In this document: positions 1 to 8,958 of the stretch, one piece after another
Numbering within the stretch: the stretch's first letter is position 1
Layout of the letters: each line of letters starts with the position of its first letter
DNA from: Sinomicrobium soli
Lineage (GTDB): Bacteria > Bacteroidota > Bacteroidia > Flavobacteriales > Flavobacteriaceae
Direction of reading: 5' to 3'
Assembly: GCF_003285545.1 (NCBI RefSeq)
Contig: NZ_QLNV01000006.1
Coordinates: 186,001 to 250,000 of the forward strand
Length of the DNA stretch: 64,000 nt
Notes under the pieces: model-generated
Databases searched by the model: none
Told to the model about the DNA's origin: nothing
Seen by the model: the letters and a program-made list of their open reading frames with translations, nothing else
Made by a program: the position numbers and the translations under genes

Positions 1-1
1 A

Positions 2-742
2 TCCGAAGATGAGCTCCGTTATATCCGGCAGGACAATGACCAGGCCACCGAAGAGAAAGACATCGGGAAGGAGCATAAGAAGACTACCATATTAAGGTAT
101 TTCGGATACAGACAAACCTGGGTTTTTGTGGTGGGTAAGTTGATGACCGATGGAGTGTGGTGGTTTTTCCTGTTCTGGACACCGGCCTATCTCAGTGCTA
201 TATACCAAATGGATACCACAGAAGCTGCGGTTCCTCTTTTCGTATTGTACAGTATAACACTATTATCCATAATAGGAGGATGGCTACCCGGCTATTTTGT
301 TTCCACAGGGATACATCCTTATAAGGCGCGTCTGAAGTCCATGTTTATATTTGCGCTGTTTCCTCTACTCACTTTGTTTGCACAGCCACTCGGGCACATC
401 AGTTACTGGATTCCGGTGGTGATCATAGGAATTGCCGGTGCTGCACATCAGTCCTGGTCCGCAAATATATTTTCCATTGTCGGTGATCTGTTTCCCAGAA
501 AAGCTATTGCTACGGTAACGGGGATCGGAGGCATGGCCGGTGGAGTCGGTTCTTTTCTGATCAATAAGGGGTCCGGGGTCCTTTTCGATTATTCCAGGAC
601 AACGCAACTTGGGCTTATGGGATTTAAAGGAGAGGAAGCCGGGTATTTTATCGTGTTTGCCATATGTGCTGTTGCTTACCTGCTGGCCTGGACAATGATG
701 AAAATGATCTTGCCACGGTACAAAGAAGTGACAGTGATATGA
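2..742 (+). CDS. MFS transporter, C-terminal part (cut by window edge)
   Basis: The reading frame is open from the first bases of the window, so the gene begins upstream and only about 246 C-terminal residues are seen. The visible part has a charged cytoplasmic loop, then six hydrophobic segments beginning near the motif WWFFLFWTPAYL. That layout is typical of the second half of anion:cation symporter (ACS) family MFS proteins such as hexuronate or sugar-acid transporters. Family membership rests on this pattern; the substrate cannot be told. The internal GTG at 128 is not a credible start, because it would cut off the first membrane segment of the second half. The next gene follows after 32 bases. 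Confidence 0.8.
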   Translation, partial: SEDELRYIRQDNDQATEEKDIGKEHKKTTILRYFGYRQTWVFVVGKLMTDGVWWFFLFWTPAYLSAIYQMDTTEAAVPLFVLYSITLLSIIGGWLPGYFVSTGIHPYKARLKSMFIFALFPLLTLFAQPLGHISYWIPVVIIGIAGAAHQSWSANIFSIVGDLFPRKAIATVTGIGGMAGGVGSFLINKGSGVLFDYSRTTQLGLMGFKGEEAGYFIVFAICAVAYLLAWTMMKMILPRYKEVTVI

Positions 743-774
743 ATGTATTCGTAATCCAATAATTATTTTTTCAA

Positions 775-2241
775 ATGTCTATCACTATAGAAAATATTTT
801 ACTGATCGGATCTCTTCTGCTATTTATCAGTATTCTTGTAGGTAAAACATCGTACCGTTTCGGGGTTCCGACCCTGGTGCTTTTTTTGTCGGTAGGAATG
901 CTTGCCGGTAGCGAGGGTTTCGGAAAAATTGAGTTCGAAAACAGTCAGGTCGCTCAGTTCGTGGGGATTATCGCCCTGAATTTTATTCTGTTTTCAGGAG
1001 GACTGGACACGCGCTGGAGTACGATTAAACCTATTTTGGGACAGGGCATAATGTTATCTACATTCGGTGTGCTTATTACTTGTGTAACCACAGGAGTCAT
1101 TGTGTATATATTTACAGATTTCGGTTTGTACGAAGGCTTGTTATTAGGAGCCATAGTATCCTCAACCGATGCCGCTGCGGTCTTCTCGATATTGCGTTCC
1201 AAAAATCTCGCTTTGAAAAGCAATTTAAGACCCACCCTGGAGCTGGAGAGCGGTAGTAATGATCCGATGGCTTACTTTCTCACCGTGGCCATGCTGGGAA
1301 TGGTACAGGAACCTTCGGGAAGCCTGTGGAACATTGTACCGATGTTTTTCCAGCAAATAGCTCTTGGCGTGCTCCTGGGGTTTGTCTTCGGATATATCAG
1401 TCGAATTACCATTAATAAAATTAGGCTTGATTTCGAAGGGCTTTATCCTGTCCTGGTCATTGCTTTGGTGTTTATAACCTTCTCTGCTACTGATTTTTTG
1501 GGAGGTAACGGTTTTCTGGCTGTATATCTTTGCGGCTTGTATCTCGGTAACCGGAACCTGATTCACAAAAAGACTATTGTGAGTATGTTTGACGGATTGG
1601 CCTGGTTAATGCAAATAGCCATGTTTCTTACCTTGGGACTCTTGGTTACTCCATCGAAGATGATTCCGGTTATGGGCATCGGAATTCTGGTGTCCTTGTT
1701 TTTGATCTTTATCGCACGCCCTGTTGGGGTTTTTATCAGCTTGGCTTTTTTTAAGATGAAGCTTAGAAGGCGGTTGTATATTTCTTGGGTAGGCTTACGG
1801 GGGGCAGTTCCTATTGTATTTGCCACCTATCCCTTGCTGGCAGGCATAGAAAAGGCAGACCTCATTTTTAATATTGTTTTTTTTGTTTCCCTGATCTCGG
1901 TATTAATGCAGGGAACCACATTATCCATAGTGGCACATTGGTTAGGCGTATCCAGGCAACAGAACGAAACAGAACGTTTGTCTGTCCAGGAATTGATGGA
2001 CGAACATATGAAATCTATTATGAAAGAGATCGAAATTAAATCCGGTAATCCTTTTGCAGAACACGCTATTGTAGATATAGGTTTTCCTAAAGGAACCATT
2101 ATAGCCATGATTATGAGAAAGGATAAATTCTTCACTCCCGATGGCAGTACCATCCTTAAAGTTGGGGATATCCTTGTTGTATTGGCCGAAAATAAGACGT
2201 CGTTGAATACGGTATCCGATTTGTTTCAGGATAAACATTAA
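775..2241 (+). CDS. CPA1-family potassium/proton antiporter with TrkA-C domain
   Basis: This 488-residue integral membrane protein has about twelve hydrophobic segments up to residue 390. Ion-transport signatures include FSGGLDTRW (about 73-82), SSTDAAAVFSIL (about 128-140) and ELESGSNDPMAYFL (about 155-168), as in NhaP2/CvrA antiporters. Residues from about 400 on form a cytoplasmic TrkA-C-like domain (FPKGTIIAMIMRKD, VGDILVVLAE), which in this family senses nucleotides or ions. The expected role is exchange of K+ (possibly Na+) for H+ at the inner membrane. Length matches the family. The following 248 bases are AT-rich with nothing recognised, so the next gene probably has its own promoter. 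Confidence 0.88.
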   Translation: MSITIENILLIGSLLLFISILVGKTSYRFGVPTLVLFLSVGMLAGSEGFGKIEFENSQVAQFVGIIALNFILFSGGLDTRWSTIKPILGQGIMLSTFGVLITCVTTGVIVYIFTDFGLYEGLLLGAIVSSTDAAAVFSILRSKNLALKSNLRPTLELESGSNDPMAYFLTVAMLGMVQEPSGSLWNIVPMFFQQIALGVLLGFVFGYISRITINKIRLDFEGLYPVLVIALVFITFSATDFLGGNGFLAVYLCGLYLGNRNLIHKKTIVSMFDGLAWLMQIAMFLTLGLLVTPSKMIPVMGIGILVSLFLIFIARPVGVFISLAFFKMKLRRRLYISWVGLRGAVPIVFATYPLLAGIEKADLIFNIVFFVSLISVLMQGTTLSIVAHWLGVSRQQNETERLSVQELMDEHMKSIMKEIEIKSGNPFAEHAIVDIGFPKGTIIAMIMRKDKFFTPDGSTILKVGDILVVLAENKTSLNTVSDLFQDKH

Positions 2242-2489
2242 TAAAGGAATGCAGTTCTCGTGGTAAGATGATAAATAGATTCATTAGTTATTGAAAATTT
2301 CAGCAAAGGTAGTGTGTTAAATACGGTGTTTTTATGATGAAAATTGCTTTTAAATTACCAGGAAAAACAAAGAGTATATTGTGAAATATTTGGGTTTGAC
2401 AATAATATTTAAAGACAGTCTCCCCTCAATTAAATGGTGACCTTACCCTATTATTTGCTAAATTTACTCTATAATACTAATAACCTCTC

Positions 2490-3566
2490 ATGGGATTATT
2501 GATCATTTATGGATTGGGTGCCCTCCTGTTGTCATTTGTATGCTCTGTACTCGAAGCGGTTTTACTTAGTGTTTCTCCTACCTATATAAACCTTAAGAAA
2601 CAAGAAAAAAAGAGTTTTGCATACCGGCTGGAAGAACTGAAAAGCGATATTGACAAACCTCTTATCACCATCCTGACGCTTAACACCATAGCTCATACGG
2701 TAGGGGCTATCCTGGTTGGGGTCCAGGCCGAAAAGATATACGGAAGCGGCAATAATGCAGTGGGTATCGTTTCGGCAGTAATGACTGCCCTGATACTTAT
2801 TCTTTCAGAGATCATCCCGAAGACCATAGGGGCCACCTATTGGAAACAGCTGACGGGTATTACTACCGGAATGCTTAGAGTCATGATATTTCCACTGCAC
2901 TACACTGGCATGTTATGGCTGCTTCGCCTGACCACCAGGCTCATCGGCGGATCACAGTCTCACGGATCAGTGTTCAGCCGTGAAGACTTTACCGCCATGG
3001 CTGATATTGCCGAGCAGGAAGGGGTATTTGACCAAGGTGAGAGCAAGTTGATCAAAAACCTGCTCCAGTTCGGAGAAATACACGCCAAGGATATCATGAC
3101 CCCGCGGGTGGTCATAAAAACGGCCTCGGAAGACCTGACTATAGAGGAATTCTTTAAGAGCAACCCTAAACTGCGTTTTTCCCGGATTCCGGTTTATAAG
3201 GGTAATCCTGACAATGTTACGGGGTTTATACTCAAGGATGAGGTGATGGAGGAGATCATAGACGGCAATGGAGATCATAGGCTTTCTGACATTCGACGTA
3301 ACATTAGGGTCATTCAGAGAGGTATGCCCATGCCCGACCTTTTCGAGAGTTTTATTGTACAAAAAGAACACATCGCTCTGGTGGTGGACGAATACGGGGC
3401 GGTAAGCGGGGTAGTGACCATGGAAGATGTTATCGAAACCCTGCTGGGACTGGAGATCGTAGACGAAAGCGACAGTGTGGAAGACCTGCAGGTGCTGGCA
3501 CGGCGCAACTGGCAGTTGCGTGCCAAAAGGCTGGGCATCATTAATGACAATACCGACGAACTGTGA
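2490..3566 (+). CDS. CNNM (DUF21) and CBS-domain membrane protein, HlyC/CorC type
   Basis: Residues 1 to about 150 carry the CNNM/DUF21 transmembrane domain, with the typical NTIAHTVGA stretch and LSEIIPKTIGATYW. A CBS pair follows: DIMTPRVVIKTA begins the first CBS domain and VVDEYGAVSGVVTMEDVIETLLG ends the second (written here only as landmarks VVDEYGAVSG and VTMEDVIE). Proteins of this class are linked to Mg2+/Co2+ efflux or membrane ion homeostasis in other bacteria. At 358 residues it lacks the extra CorC_HlyC C-terminal domain of longer relatives. It stands alone, with no operon partner visible. Confidence 0.85.
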   Translation: MGLLIIYGLGALLLSFVCSVLEAVLLSVSPTYINLKKQEKKSFAYRLEELKSDIDKPLITILTLNTIAHTVGAILVGVQAEKIYGSGNNAVGIVSAVMTALILILSEIIPKTIGATYWKQLTGITTGMLRVMIFPLHYTGMLWLLRLTTRLIGGSQSHGSVFSREDFTAMADIAEQEGVFDQGESKLIKNLLQFGEIHAKDIMTPRVVIKTASEDLTIEEFFKSNPKLRFSRIPVYKGNPDNVTGFILKDEVMEEIIDGNGDHRLSDIRRNIRVIQRGMPMPDLFESFIVQKEHIALVVDEYGAVSGVVTMEDVIETLLGLEIVDESDSVEDLQVLARRNWQLRAKRLGIINDNTDEL

Positions 3567-4047
3567 AAACCGCCATCGTGACAATTCCGCTGGGTTCAAC
3601 CCGGATATCAGGAAATGACAACCGTATCTCGCCTCGCATGTTCATGTCTTAAAAGAGGAATGGTTCCGACAATCACTTCCGAGAAGCACTTTTTGCAGTT
3701 GCTCCTTTTTGGCATCCGGTTTGGAATAGTATTCCATTAACTGTTGTAGGTACTGGATTTTTTCCGTCAGATACTTAAAGGTATTGACGAATTCGTATAG
3801 ATGTACTTATAATCCCGGATTACGGTAAATATCTGCTATATTTATTTTCACTTCCTCTAATATTCTCACTATTAAATGTAAGTAAAGAATGATGAATGTA
3901 TTCGATTTTATTTCTCCATTTGAGAAGAAAAACATTTTCTTAATATTCAAAATTTTGCATATAATGGTGAGATTTAATATCTTGCATGCTATATATAAAT
4001 CAATTTTTAGTAGGTATTTTATTTGTTAACCTTAAATTTTAAGTATT
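3567..4047. other. Intergenic stretch before the T6SS island
   Basis: These 481 bases lack a convincing gene. The first half holds an open frame on the minus strand without a start codon (listed separately). The second half is very AT-rich and probably contains the promoter of the first TssD gene, but no exact TTG-N19-TANNTTTG match was found. Confidence 0.4.
3642..3806 (-). pseudogene. Possible remnant of a coding region without start codon
   Basis: Read on the minus strand, this gives about 54 codons bounded by two stops, with residues such as EFVNTFKYLTEKIQYLQ and a basic end, but no ATG, GTG or TTG start at its head. The composition is protein-like (amphipathic, Lys/Gln-rich). It could be the tail of a gene whose front was lost when the T6SS island arrived. 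I do not recognise the family, and chance remains possible. Confidence 0.2.
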
Positions 4048-4434
4048 ATGTCATTTAAAGCAACATTAATCGTTGGCGGGAAGAAAGTGAATATTCTGAA
4101 CGCAAATTACGACCTGGCCCAGGAAGTCGATGCCACTGGGCGTCCTTCTTCGGTAACACGTGGAGGTAGAATTTACCTTACTGTAGAATCCACCGGAGAC
4201 TCTTTCTTTTTTGAGTGGATGACCAACAATTTCGAGCGCAAAAACGGAACCATCACCTATCTGAAGCGCGATACCGATGCGAAACTTAAAGAAGTCAATT
4301 TCACCGAAGGGTATTTGGTGAAGTACAAGGAGAATTTTGATGCCTCCGGCAATAATCCCCTTACGGAGACCTTTACCATATCTTGCCGTGTACTCAACAC
4401 CGGCGGAGGTGAACATTTAAATGAATGGGTATAA
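4048..4434 (+). CDS. tssD: T6SS tube protein TssD (Hcp), copy 1
   Basis: This 128-residue beta-rich protein begins MSFKATLIVGGKK and contains RPSSVTRGGRIYLTVES, the layout of Bacteroidota TssD (Hcp-like) tube proteins of the subtype iii T6SS. TssD hexamers stack to form the inner tube that is expelled with VgrG. Length fits the family (about 125-135). The gene is upstream of a second TssD, a protease candidate and VgrG, but no sheath, baseplate or ClpV genes are in the window. It is therefore likely a cargo-dedicated tube subunit rather than part of a complete cluster. The long AT-rich leader suggests its own promoter. Confidence 0.9.
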   Translation: MSFKATLIVGGKKVNILNANYDLAQEVDATGRPSSVTRGGRIYLTVESTGDSFFFEWMTNNFERKNGTITYLKRDTDAKLKEVNFTEGYLVKYKENFDASGNNPLTETFTISCRVLNTGGGEHLNEWV

Positions 4435-4778
4435 TATAACCCAACATTAAAATGAGATTGCTATAATCCTTCGGGATATAAATTTATAACAGTGCAGGGG
4501 ATATCTGTATTTCCTGTACTGTTCTCCCCTATAAGCCTAAACCTATCCTGAGTATCCCTGACCGAGATTTAACGGGGAAATGATAGATACTACATATTTA
4601 TATAGTGCTCTTACGTTGCGTTCAGCGATTGGGAGCATTAGTTGTGTATTTAAATGTTTCACTGATTCTAATTGATGTCAGGTCCATGTATGGATTAACA
4701 ATTTTGTTTAATAGTCAGTTATTCAGTATGGTGTGGAATAATCAAGAGAAAGTATGATATTTTAATAGTTATAAGCCT
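4435..4778. other. Intergenic stretch between the two TssD genes
   Basis: These 344 bases hold no open frame I would defend. The only structure seen is a stable hairpin at 4489-4522, listed separately. The last 150 bases are AT-rich and may contain the promoter of the second TssD gene. Confidence 0.4.
4489..4522 (+). terminator. Hairpin after TssD copy 1
   Basis: Arms 4489-4500 and 4511-4522 can pair over 12 positions, counting three G-U pairs, around a 10-base loop. It lies 55 bases after the TssD stop. The following sequence is pyrimidine-rich but has no clear T run, so it may be a weak terminator or an mRNA-stabilising end. Confidence 0.35.
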
Positions 4779-5174
4779 ATGAGTTTCCTGGCGAAGTTAG
4801 AAATTGACAATATGTCCTATACTATTCTGGAATATGATATTCTAGTAGAAAAAGGGACTGACCACAACAGCAAACCGGCTACTAATGCCAAAGGTGGGGA
4901 AATCCGTGTGGTGGTAGAGACCGACATGAAAGACCACTTTTCCGATTGGGCTATCAGCAGTACCCAGGTCAAGGATGGCAAACTGACCTTTTATAAACGG
5001 GACGGATTGAGCAGGATGAAATCTATAGGTTTTACCAAGGGCTATTGTATTCGTTATAAAGAGAGGTTTCGTGCCAATGGAGACGAGCCCATGACCACGG
5101 AAATTGTAATCTCTGCCCAGGAGATACAGATCGGGAACACCCCCTATAAAAAGAAATGGCCTGCAACGCTATAG
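4779..5174 (+). CDS. tssD: T6SS tube protein TssD (Hcp), copy 2
   Basis: This 131-residue protein is clearly related to the gene at 4048. It keeps the order MSFLAKLEIDN, KGGEIRVVVETD, a WAISSTQVKDGKLTFYKRDG segment and FTKGYCIRYKE, but is strongly diverged from it. Two unlike TssD proteins side by side suggest that each may carry or partner different cargo, which is inference. Its stop codon is 24 bases before the favoured start of the protease candidate, so the two are probably co-transcribed. Confidence 0.88.
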   Translation: MSFLAKLEIDNMSYTILEYDILVEKGTDHNSKPATNAKGGEIRVVVETDMKDHFSDWAISSTQVKDGKLTFYKRDGLSRMKSIGFTKGYCIRYKERFRANGDEPMTTEIVISAQEIQIGNTPYKKKWPATL

Positions 5175-5197
5175 TCACTCACAGAAACCCTGTTAAT

Positions 5198-5833
5198 ATG
5201 GATTACACCAGGAAGACAGACCGTATGGATATCATCATAGAGCCTTACCGGCAAACCATATTGGTACAGCAACGCTGGATGTATCAGTGGAATACAGATA
5301 CTTCCTGGAGTTATGATGAAAAAAGAACTTTCCACAATAAGGCCGACCAATTGATCTGGCAAAATTGGAGCGGCCATTTTAAGGTCAGGGTAGAAGGAAA
5401 ATCTGATTTTGCCCAAAGCTACACTCACAAAGACTTTACCGTTAATTTTGATATCAAATGGGTACTGTCCAATCCGCATTGGGAAGTTTTCGTGCGTAAA
5501 ATTCCTCCTGGCGATTTTCATACCAGTAGTGTGCGATGGGGAGCCCGGCAAATTCAATTGGATACGGAAGACCTGGTAGTGGTAGCGCGGACAAAAAACG
5601 GGAATAGTTATCATCAATATCCTGTAGCCCATGAATTCGGACATGCAGCAGGCAATTCAATTTATGCTACTACTCACGGAGATGAATACGGAAGTAGTAG
5701 CCCATATTATGAGGACAGATCGAGTATAATGAACGTAGGTAGTGAGTTAAGAAAAAGGCATGCTGACTATTTGATACAGGAACTGGACAAAATGGTTCCG
5801 GAAACCTCTTTTAGTATTTACAATGTACACTGA
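5198..5833 (+). CDS. Putative zinc metalloprotease, candidate T6SS effector
   Basis: The protein has a HEFGHAAGN zinc-binding motif, followed by HGDEYG and SIMNVGSELRKRH. This resembles metzincin-like proteases that read HEFGHxxG...DEY...SIMS.G..vr.RH, where His/His/Asp or His bind zinc and SIM forms a Met-turn. Here eight extra residues separate HEFGHAAGN from DEYG, so the third ligand (His of TTHG or Asp of DEYG) is uncertain. There is no signal peptide, as expected for cargo loaded from the cytoplasm. I chose the ATG at 5198 because the upstream ATG at 5156 lies inside tssD; both are in frame. Its place between TssD and VgrG supports an effector role, which is inference. The following lipoprotein gene may be its immunity gene. 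Confidence 0.6.
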   Translation: MDYTRKTDRMDIIIEPYRQTILVQQRWMYQWNTDTSWSYDEKRTFHNKADQLIWQNWSGHFKVRVEGKSDFAQSYTHKDFTVNFDIKWVLSNPHWEVFVRKIPPGDFHTSSVRWGARQIQLDTEDLVVVARTKNGNSYHQYPVAHEFGHAAGNSIYATTHGDEYGSSSPYYEDRSSIMNVGSELRKRHADYLIQELDKMVPETSFSIYNVH

Positions 5834-5834
5834 A

Positions 5835-6242
5835 ATGAAAAATATAGGTCTTATTATAGGGTGTTGTGTTTTATTAGCATGTAAGGAACCTGTGGTACAG
5901 AAAGCTGCCCAAAGTGAAACTATTCAAAACCAGGAGAAACCCATGAAGTATTTGCCGGTAACTATAGAAGCATTAAAAAGGAAGAGCCTTAAGGTGGCAA
6001 TGGACGAATACGGAGCGCCGTTGCATGTTGAAACCTTTATACTGGATGATGCCCTTCCGGAATCCAGAATAGAGCTCCTTAATCATTTCTCCAAAGAGGA
6101 GCGACAAAAGGCATCCATTACGCTGAAAGAAACGGTTTGGGAAAAAGACAATAAGACCAATATTACAGCCTGGTACCGGGAGAAAGACCGTCAATGGGTT
6201 TTGGTGCATGCCATGGAATGGAAAAAAGGTTCTGAATTCTAA
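5835..6242 (+). CDS. Small lipoprotein, possible immunity partner of the protease
   Basis: Starting at the ATG at 5835 gives 135 residues. A short signal peptide ends in a lipobox (CVLLAC), so the mature protein would be lipid-anchored in the periplasm or outer membrane. The rest is a soluble, charged domain with no family I recognise. It starts one base after the protease stop and 26 bases before vgrG. A periplasmic lipoprotein placed directly behind a secreted toxin candidate is a common form for immunity proteins, but that role is inferred from position only. Confidence 0.55.
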   Translation: MKNIGLIIGCCVLLACKEPVVQKAAQSETIQNQEKPMKYLPVTIEALKRKSLKVAMDEYGAPLHVETFILDDALPESRIELLNHFSKEERQKASITLKETVWEKDNKTNITAWYREKDRQWVLVHAMEWKKGSEF

Positions 6243-6267
6243 GTAAAGAAAGGTAAAAATACGTGTT

Positions 6268-8025
6268 ATGACACTACAAACAGATGTTAGGGTAAAGATC
6301 GGAGGGCTGGATATCACCACTTTTGTCGATTTTGAATTAAGCCAGGGCATAGACCGTCACCACGAGCTGACCATTGAATGCCGGGAAGAGGAAGTATACC
6401 TGCGCAATCCGGGATTAAAGGGCAATTACCACCAGCTTATCGGGGAAACCATCCTGGTCTCCATGCAGAGTACCGGAGGCATGTTCTCTTCCGATACAGG
6501 ATATTTTAAAGGAATAGTAACCCGGATAAAGACCCGTAATATCAACGACAGCACTGGCCGGCTGTTACAATTCAGGGCCTATAGCCCCACCATACTGATG
6601 GACAACGGTCCGGAATCCATGTCCTTTCTGCAAAAAAGTTTAAGCGATGTGGTGCATGAAAGCACCCGCGAATACGATACCCAATTATTGAAAATCAGGA
6701 CCCAACCCTTAAAAGATACCCCTTATCCTTATGTGGTACAGTATAACGAAAGTGATTTCCACTTTCTGAAACGCCTTTGCTCCCGGCAGGGGGAGTGGTT
6801 TTACTACAACGGGACAGAAGTGATTATAGGGCAGGAAAATATCGGAGAGGAGATAGCCCTGCATTACGGGTTTAACCTGAGCCGGTTCGACTTCGAAATG
6901 AGCCTACGCCCCACACGGTTCAAGTACAATGGTAATGATCTTTCCGAGGGAGAGCGCTTGAAAAGTACAACCCGGGATTATGAAAGTACGGCTAATGGAA
7001 TAGCTGCCGAACTGGTCAAATCCTCAGGAAGGGTATTTTCCAAAGAGACCACCGTGCAGCACAACCAGCTCGTTAACGAAGGTACCGGCAAGGCCGATAT
7101 GGATGCTTTTGCCGAGATGAGCTTTAAGCGTCATGTGGCCAATATGGTCTTTTTGAATGCCAGCAGTGAAAACCCGGCCTTGCGCCCGGGAGTAACAGTG
7201 CGTATTCTGGATGAAGACGGCAGCTCGCAGGGATTGTATAAAGTGATTGATGTGGTACACCGTTGTATGGATACCGGCGATTACAACAACACCTTCCGCG
7301 CCGTTCCGGCCTCGGTGCAGGTATCCCCCTATAGCATTCCTGGCGAATACCCCCGCTGCGAAAGCCAGGCTGCCATAGTCAAGGAAAATAATGATCCGAA
7401 GGGATTGGGCAGGGTAAAAGTACAAATGGCCTGGCAGCAGGAAAACGCACTCACCACAGACTGGATCCCCCTTTCCACACCAAACGGAGGTTCGGGCAAG
7501 GGTTTTCACTTTATCCCGGAGATCGGGGAAAGCGTGATGGTCGATTTCCAAAGTGGTAATGCCGAGATGCCCTATGTAACCGGTAGTGTACAGCACAACC
7601 AGGCCAAGAGTGGCTATGCCGACTCCGACAATAATCTCAAAGCCATACAAAGTAAAAGCGGGAATAAAATTATTATGAATGACAAGGATGGTAGTATAAC
7701 CATTACGGATAAAGGAGCTGCCCTGTTGGTTATGGATGGAGCCGGTAATATTAATATTAATGGGAGTACTTCCAAGAATATAAATATTGGTGAAGGTGCG
7801 AGTACTTTGAATATGGATAAGAATGGCGTTATTAATTTTTCTGGTAACGAACAGTTTGCCATTACGGTAGGAGAGAGCTCTCTCATTCTTAAAAAAGATG
7901 GAGTTATTGAGATTAATGGCAAAGATATTAAGGTAACAGGAACGGCCAATACTTTAATAACTGCAAAGAATAACCACATCGCAGGGCAAACCAAGATGGA
8001 TGGAGGAGAGGTATTTATAAATTAA
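6268..8025 (+). CDS. vgrG: T6SS spike protein VgrG (TssI)
   Basis: This 585-residue protein has the VgrG layout. Residues 1 to about 360 match the gp27/phage-D-like base (ELSQGIDRHHELTIECRE, FLKRLCSRQGEWFYYNG). About 365-450 is the gp5 OB-fold (PKGLGRVKVQMAW, DWIPLSTPNGG, IGESVMVDF). A repetitive beta-helix-like tail rich in Gly, Asn and Ile follows (SGNKIIMNDKDGSITITDK). The trimer forms the spike tip that carries PAAR proteins and effectors. No extra enzymatic domain follows the needle, so cargo must bind separately. It is followed by two unknown genes and the PAAR-like toxin, the usual order of a VgrG island. Confidence 0.93.
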   Translation: MTLQTDVRVKIGGLDITTFVDFELSQGIDRHHELTIECREEEVYLRNPGLKGNYHQLIGETILVSMQSTGGMFSSDTGYFKGIVTRIKTRNINDSTGRLLQFRAYSPTILMDNGPESMSFLQKSLSDVVHESTREYDTQLLKIRTQPLKDTPYPYVVQYNESDFHFLKRLCSRQGEWFYYNGTEVIIGQENIGEEIALHYGFNLSRFDFEMSLRPTRFKYNGNDLSEGERLKSTTRDYESTANGIAAELVKSSGRVFSKETTVQHNQLVNEGTGKADMDAFAEMSFKRHVANMVFLNASSENPALRPGVTVRILDEDGSSQGLYKVIDVVHRCMDTGDYNNTFRAVPASVQVSPYSIPGEYPRCESQAAIVKENNDPKGLGRVKVQMAWQQENALTTDWIPLSTPNGGSGKGFHFIPEIGESVMVDFQSGNAEMPYVTGSVQHNQAKSGYADSDNNLKAIQSKSGNKIIMNDKDGSITITDKGAALLVMDGAGNININGSTSKNINIGEGASTLNMDKNGVINFSGNEQFAITVGESSLILKKDGVIEINGKDIKVTGTANTLITAKNNHIAGQTKMDGGEVFIN

Positions 8026-8035
8026 TGTATTCGGG

Positions 8036-8938
8036 ATGGATTACCGTATAGTAATAAAAGAACCCTTTCAGGAAAAATATACATTAACCATTGATTCTGA
8101 TATGCTTGGAGTGAGTGTTCACATGGTGTCTAAGATACAGATACGCTGGGATTTCAGGGTTATCCGTATAGATGAAGTACAGGACCAAATGGAAATCGAA
8201 TTGATCCAGTTGGATAACGTTCTGCTGGAAGCCAATAATCCATTGATAAAAGAAATGGCTGCCGTGAGCCGGGTGTTCGGCAAAATGTACAGTGAATTAC
8301 ATTTAATCATAGACCGTAAAGGAAAGATTCTGGAGGTTTTAAACATGGACTTGATCCTGGGCAAATGGAAGCATACAAAGGCAGAAATGAAGGAAGCAAT
8401 GGGAAGTTCCCCGGATATTCAGAATGCTATAAGTTTAAATGACAGTATCTTTCAGGATACCGATAAGCTTAAGGCCGGTATTCAGGCCAGTGAATTTTTC
8501 AGTATTTATTTTGGCGAAGTCTACGGTGAATATCTTCCCAGCACACAAAAAAAAGTGGCCAAAACGAATTTTTTCAATACTGCGAATATACACTGGGCCT
8601 ATTCCATATTTGGAGAGAAGAATATGAAATATGATGGTAATACGATTAAAGTATACTCCAAAGCGGAACCTTCGTCATTAACCCCGGGTTTTAATAACCG
8701 GGCGTATAACCAGTTTGCCAATCAGTTGGATATAGCTACCCTGGACCCCATTTTGAAGGAAGAAAGCACGTATTTGATCCAGCCTCGTACCGGGAAATTA
8801 ATGGATGCGATTCTGTCCAAAGAAGAAATTGCCAATCACGATTTATTATACACCAAAATGCACTATCGATTCATTAGTGATACCTCCTTAGCCGAAAAAA
8901 ATAACCTGCGAAATAAACCCGTATTCCAGACAGTTTAA
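8036..8938 (+). CDS. Unknown protein of the VgrG island, possible effector adaptor
   Basis: This 300-residue soluble protein has no signal peptide or membrane segment. I recognise no family. The N-terminal third is strand-rich (YRIVIKEPFQEKYTLTID) and the rest is mixed helix and strand. It starts 11 bases after vgrG and precedes a 92-residue protein and the PAAR-like toxin. Proteins between VgrG and a PAAR effector are often chaperones or adaptors that load the effector on the spike. That is the most economical guess, and a structural tip protein is an alternative. Confidence 0.5.
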   Translation: MDYRIVIKEPFQEKYTLTIDSDMLGVSVHMVSKIQIRWDFRVIRIDEVQDQMEIELIQLDNVLLEANNPLIKEMAAVSRVFGKMYSELHLIIDRKGKILEVLNMDLILGKWKHTKAEMKEAMGSSPDIQNAISLNDSIFQDTDKLKAGIQASEFFSIYFGEVYGEYLPSTQKKVAKTNFFNTANIHWAYSIFGEKNMKYDGNTIKVYSKAEPSSLTPGFNNRAYNQFANQLDIATLDPILKEESTYLIQPRTGKLMDAILSKEEIANHDLLYTKMHYRFISDTSLAEKNNLRNKPVFQTV

Positions 8939-8958
8939 GAAAACATGTTACCAAAGCC

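Noticed and set aside
7024-7650. 208-codon open frame antisense to vgrG
   Set aside because: It lies fully within a clear vgrG frame and has no recognisable motif; a coding-strand shadow.
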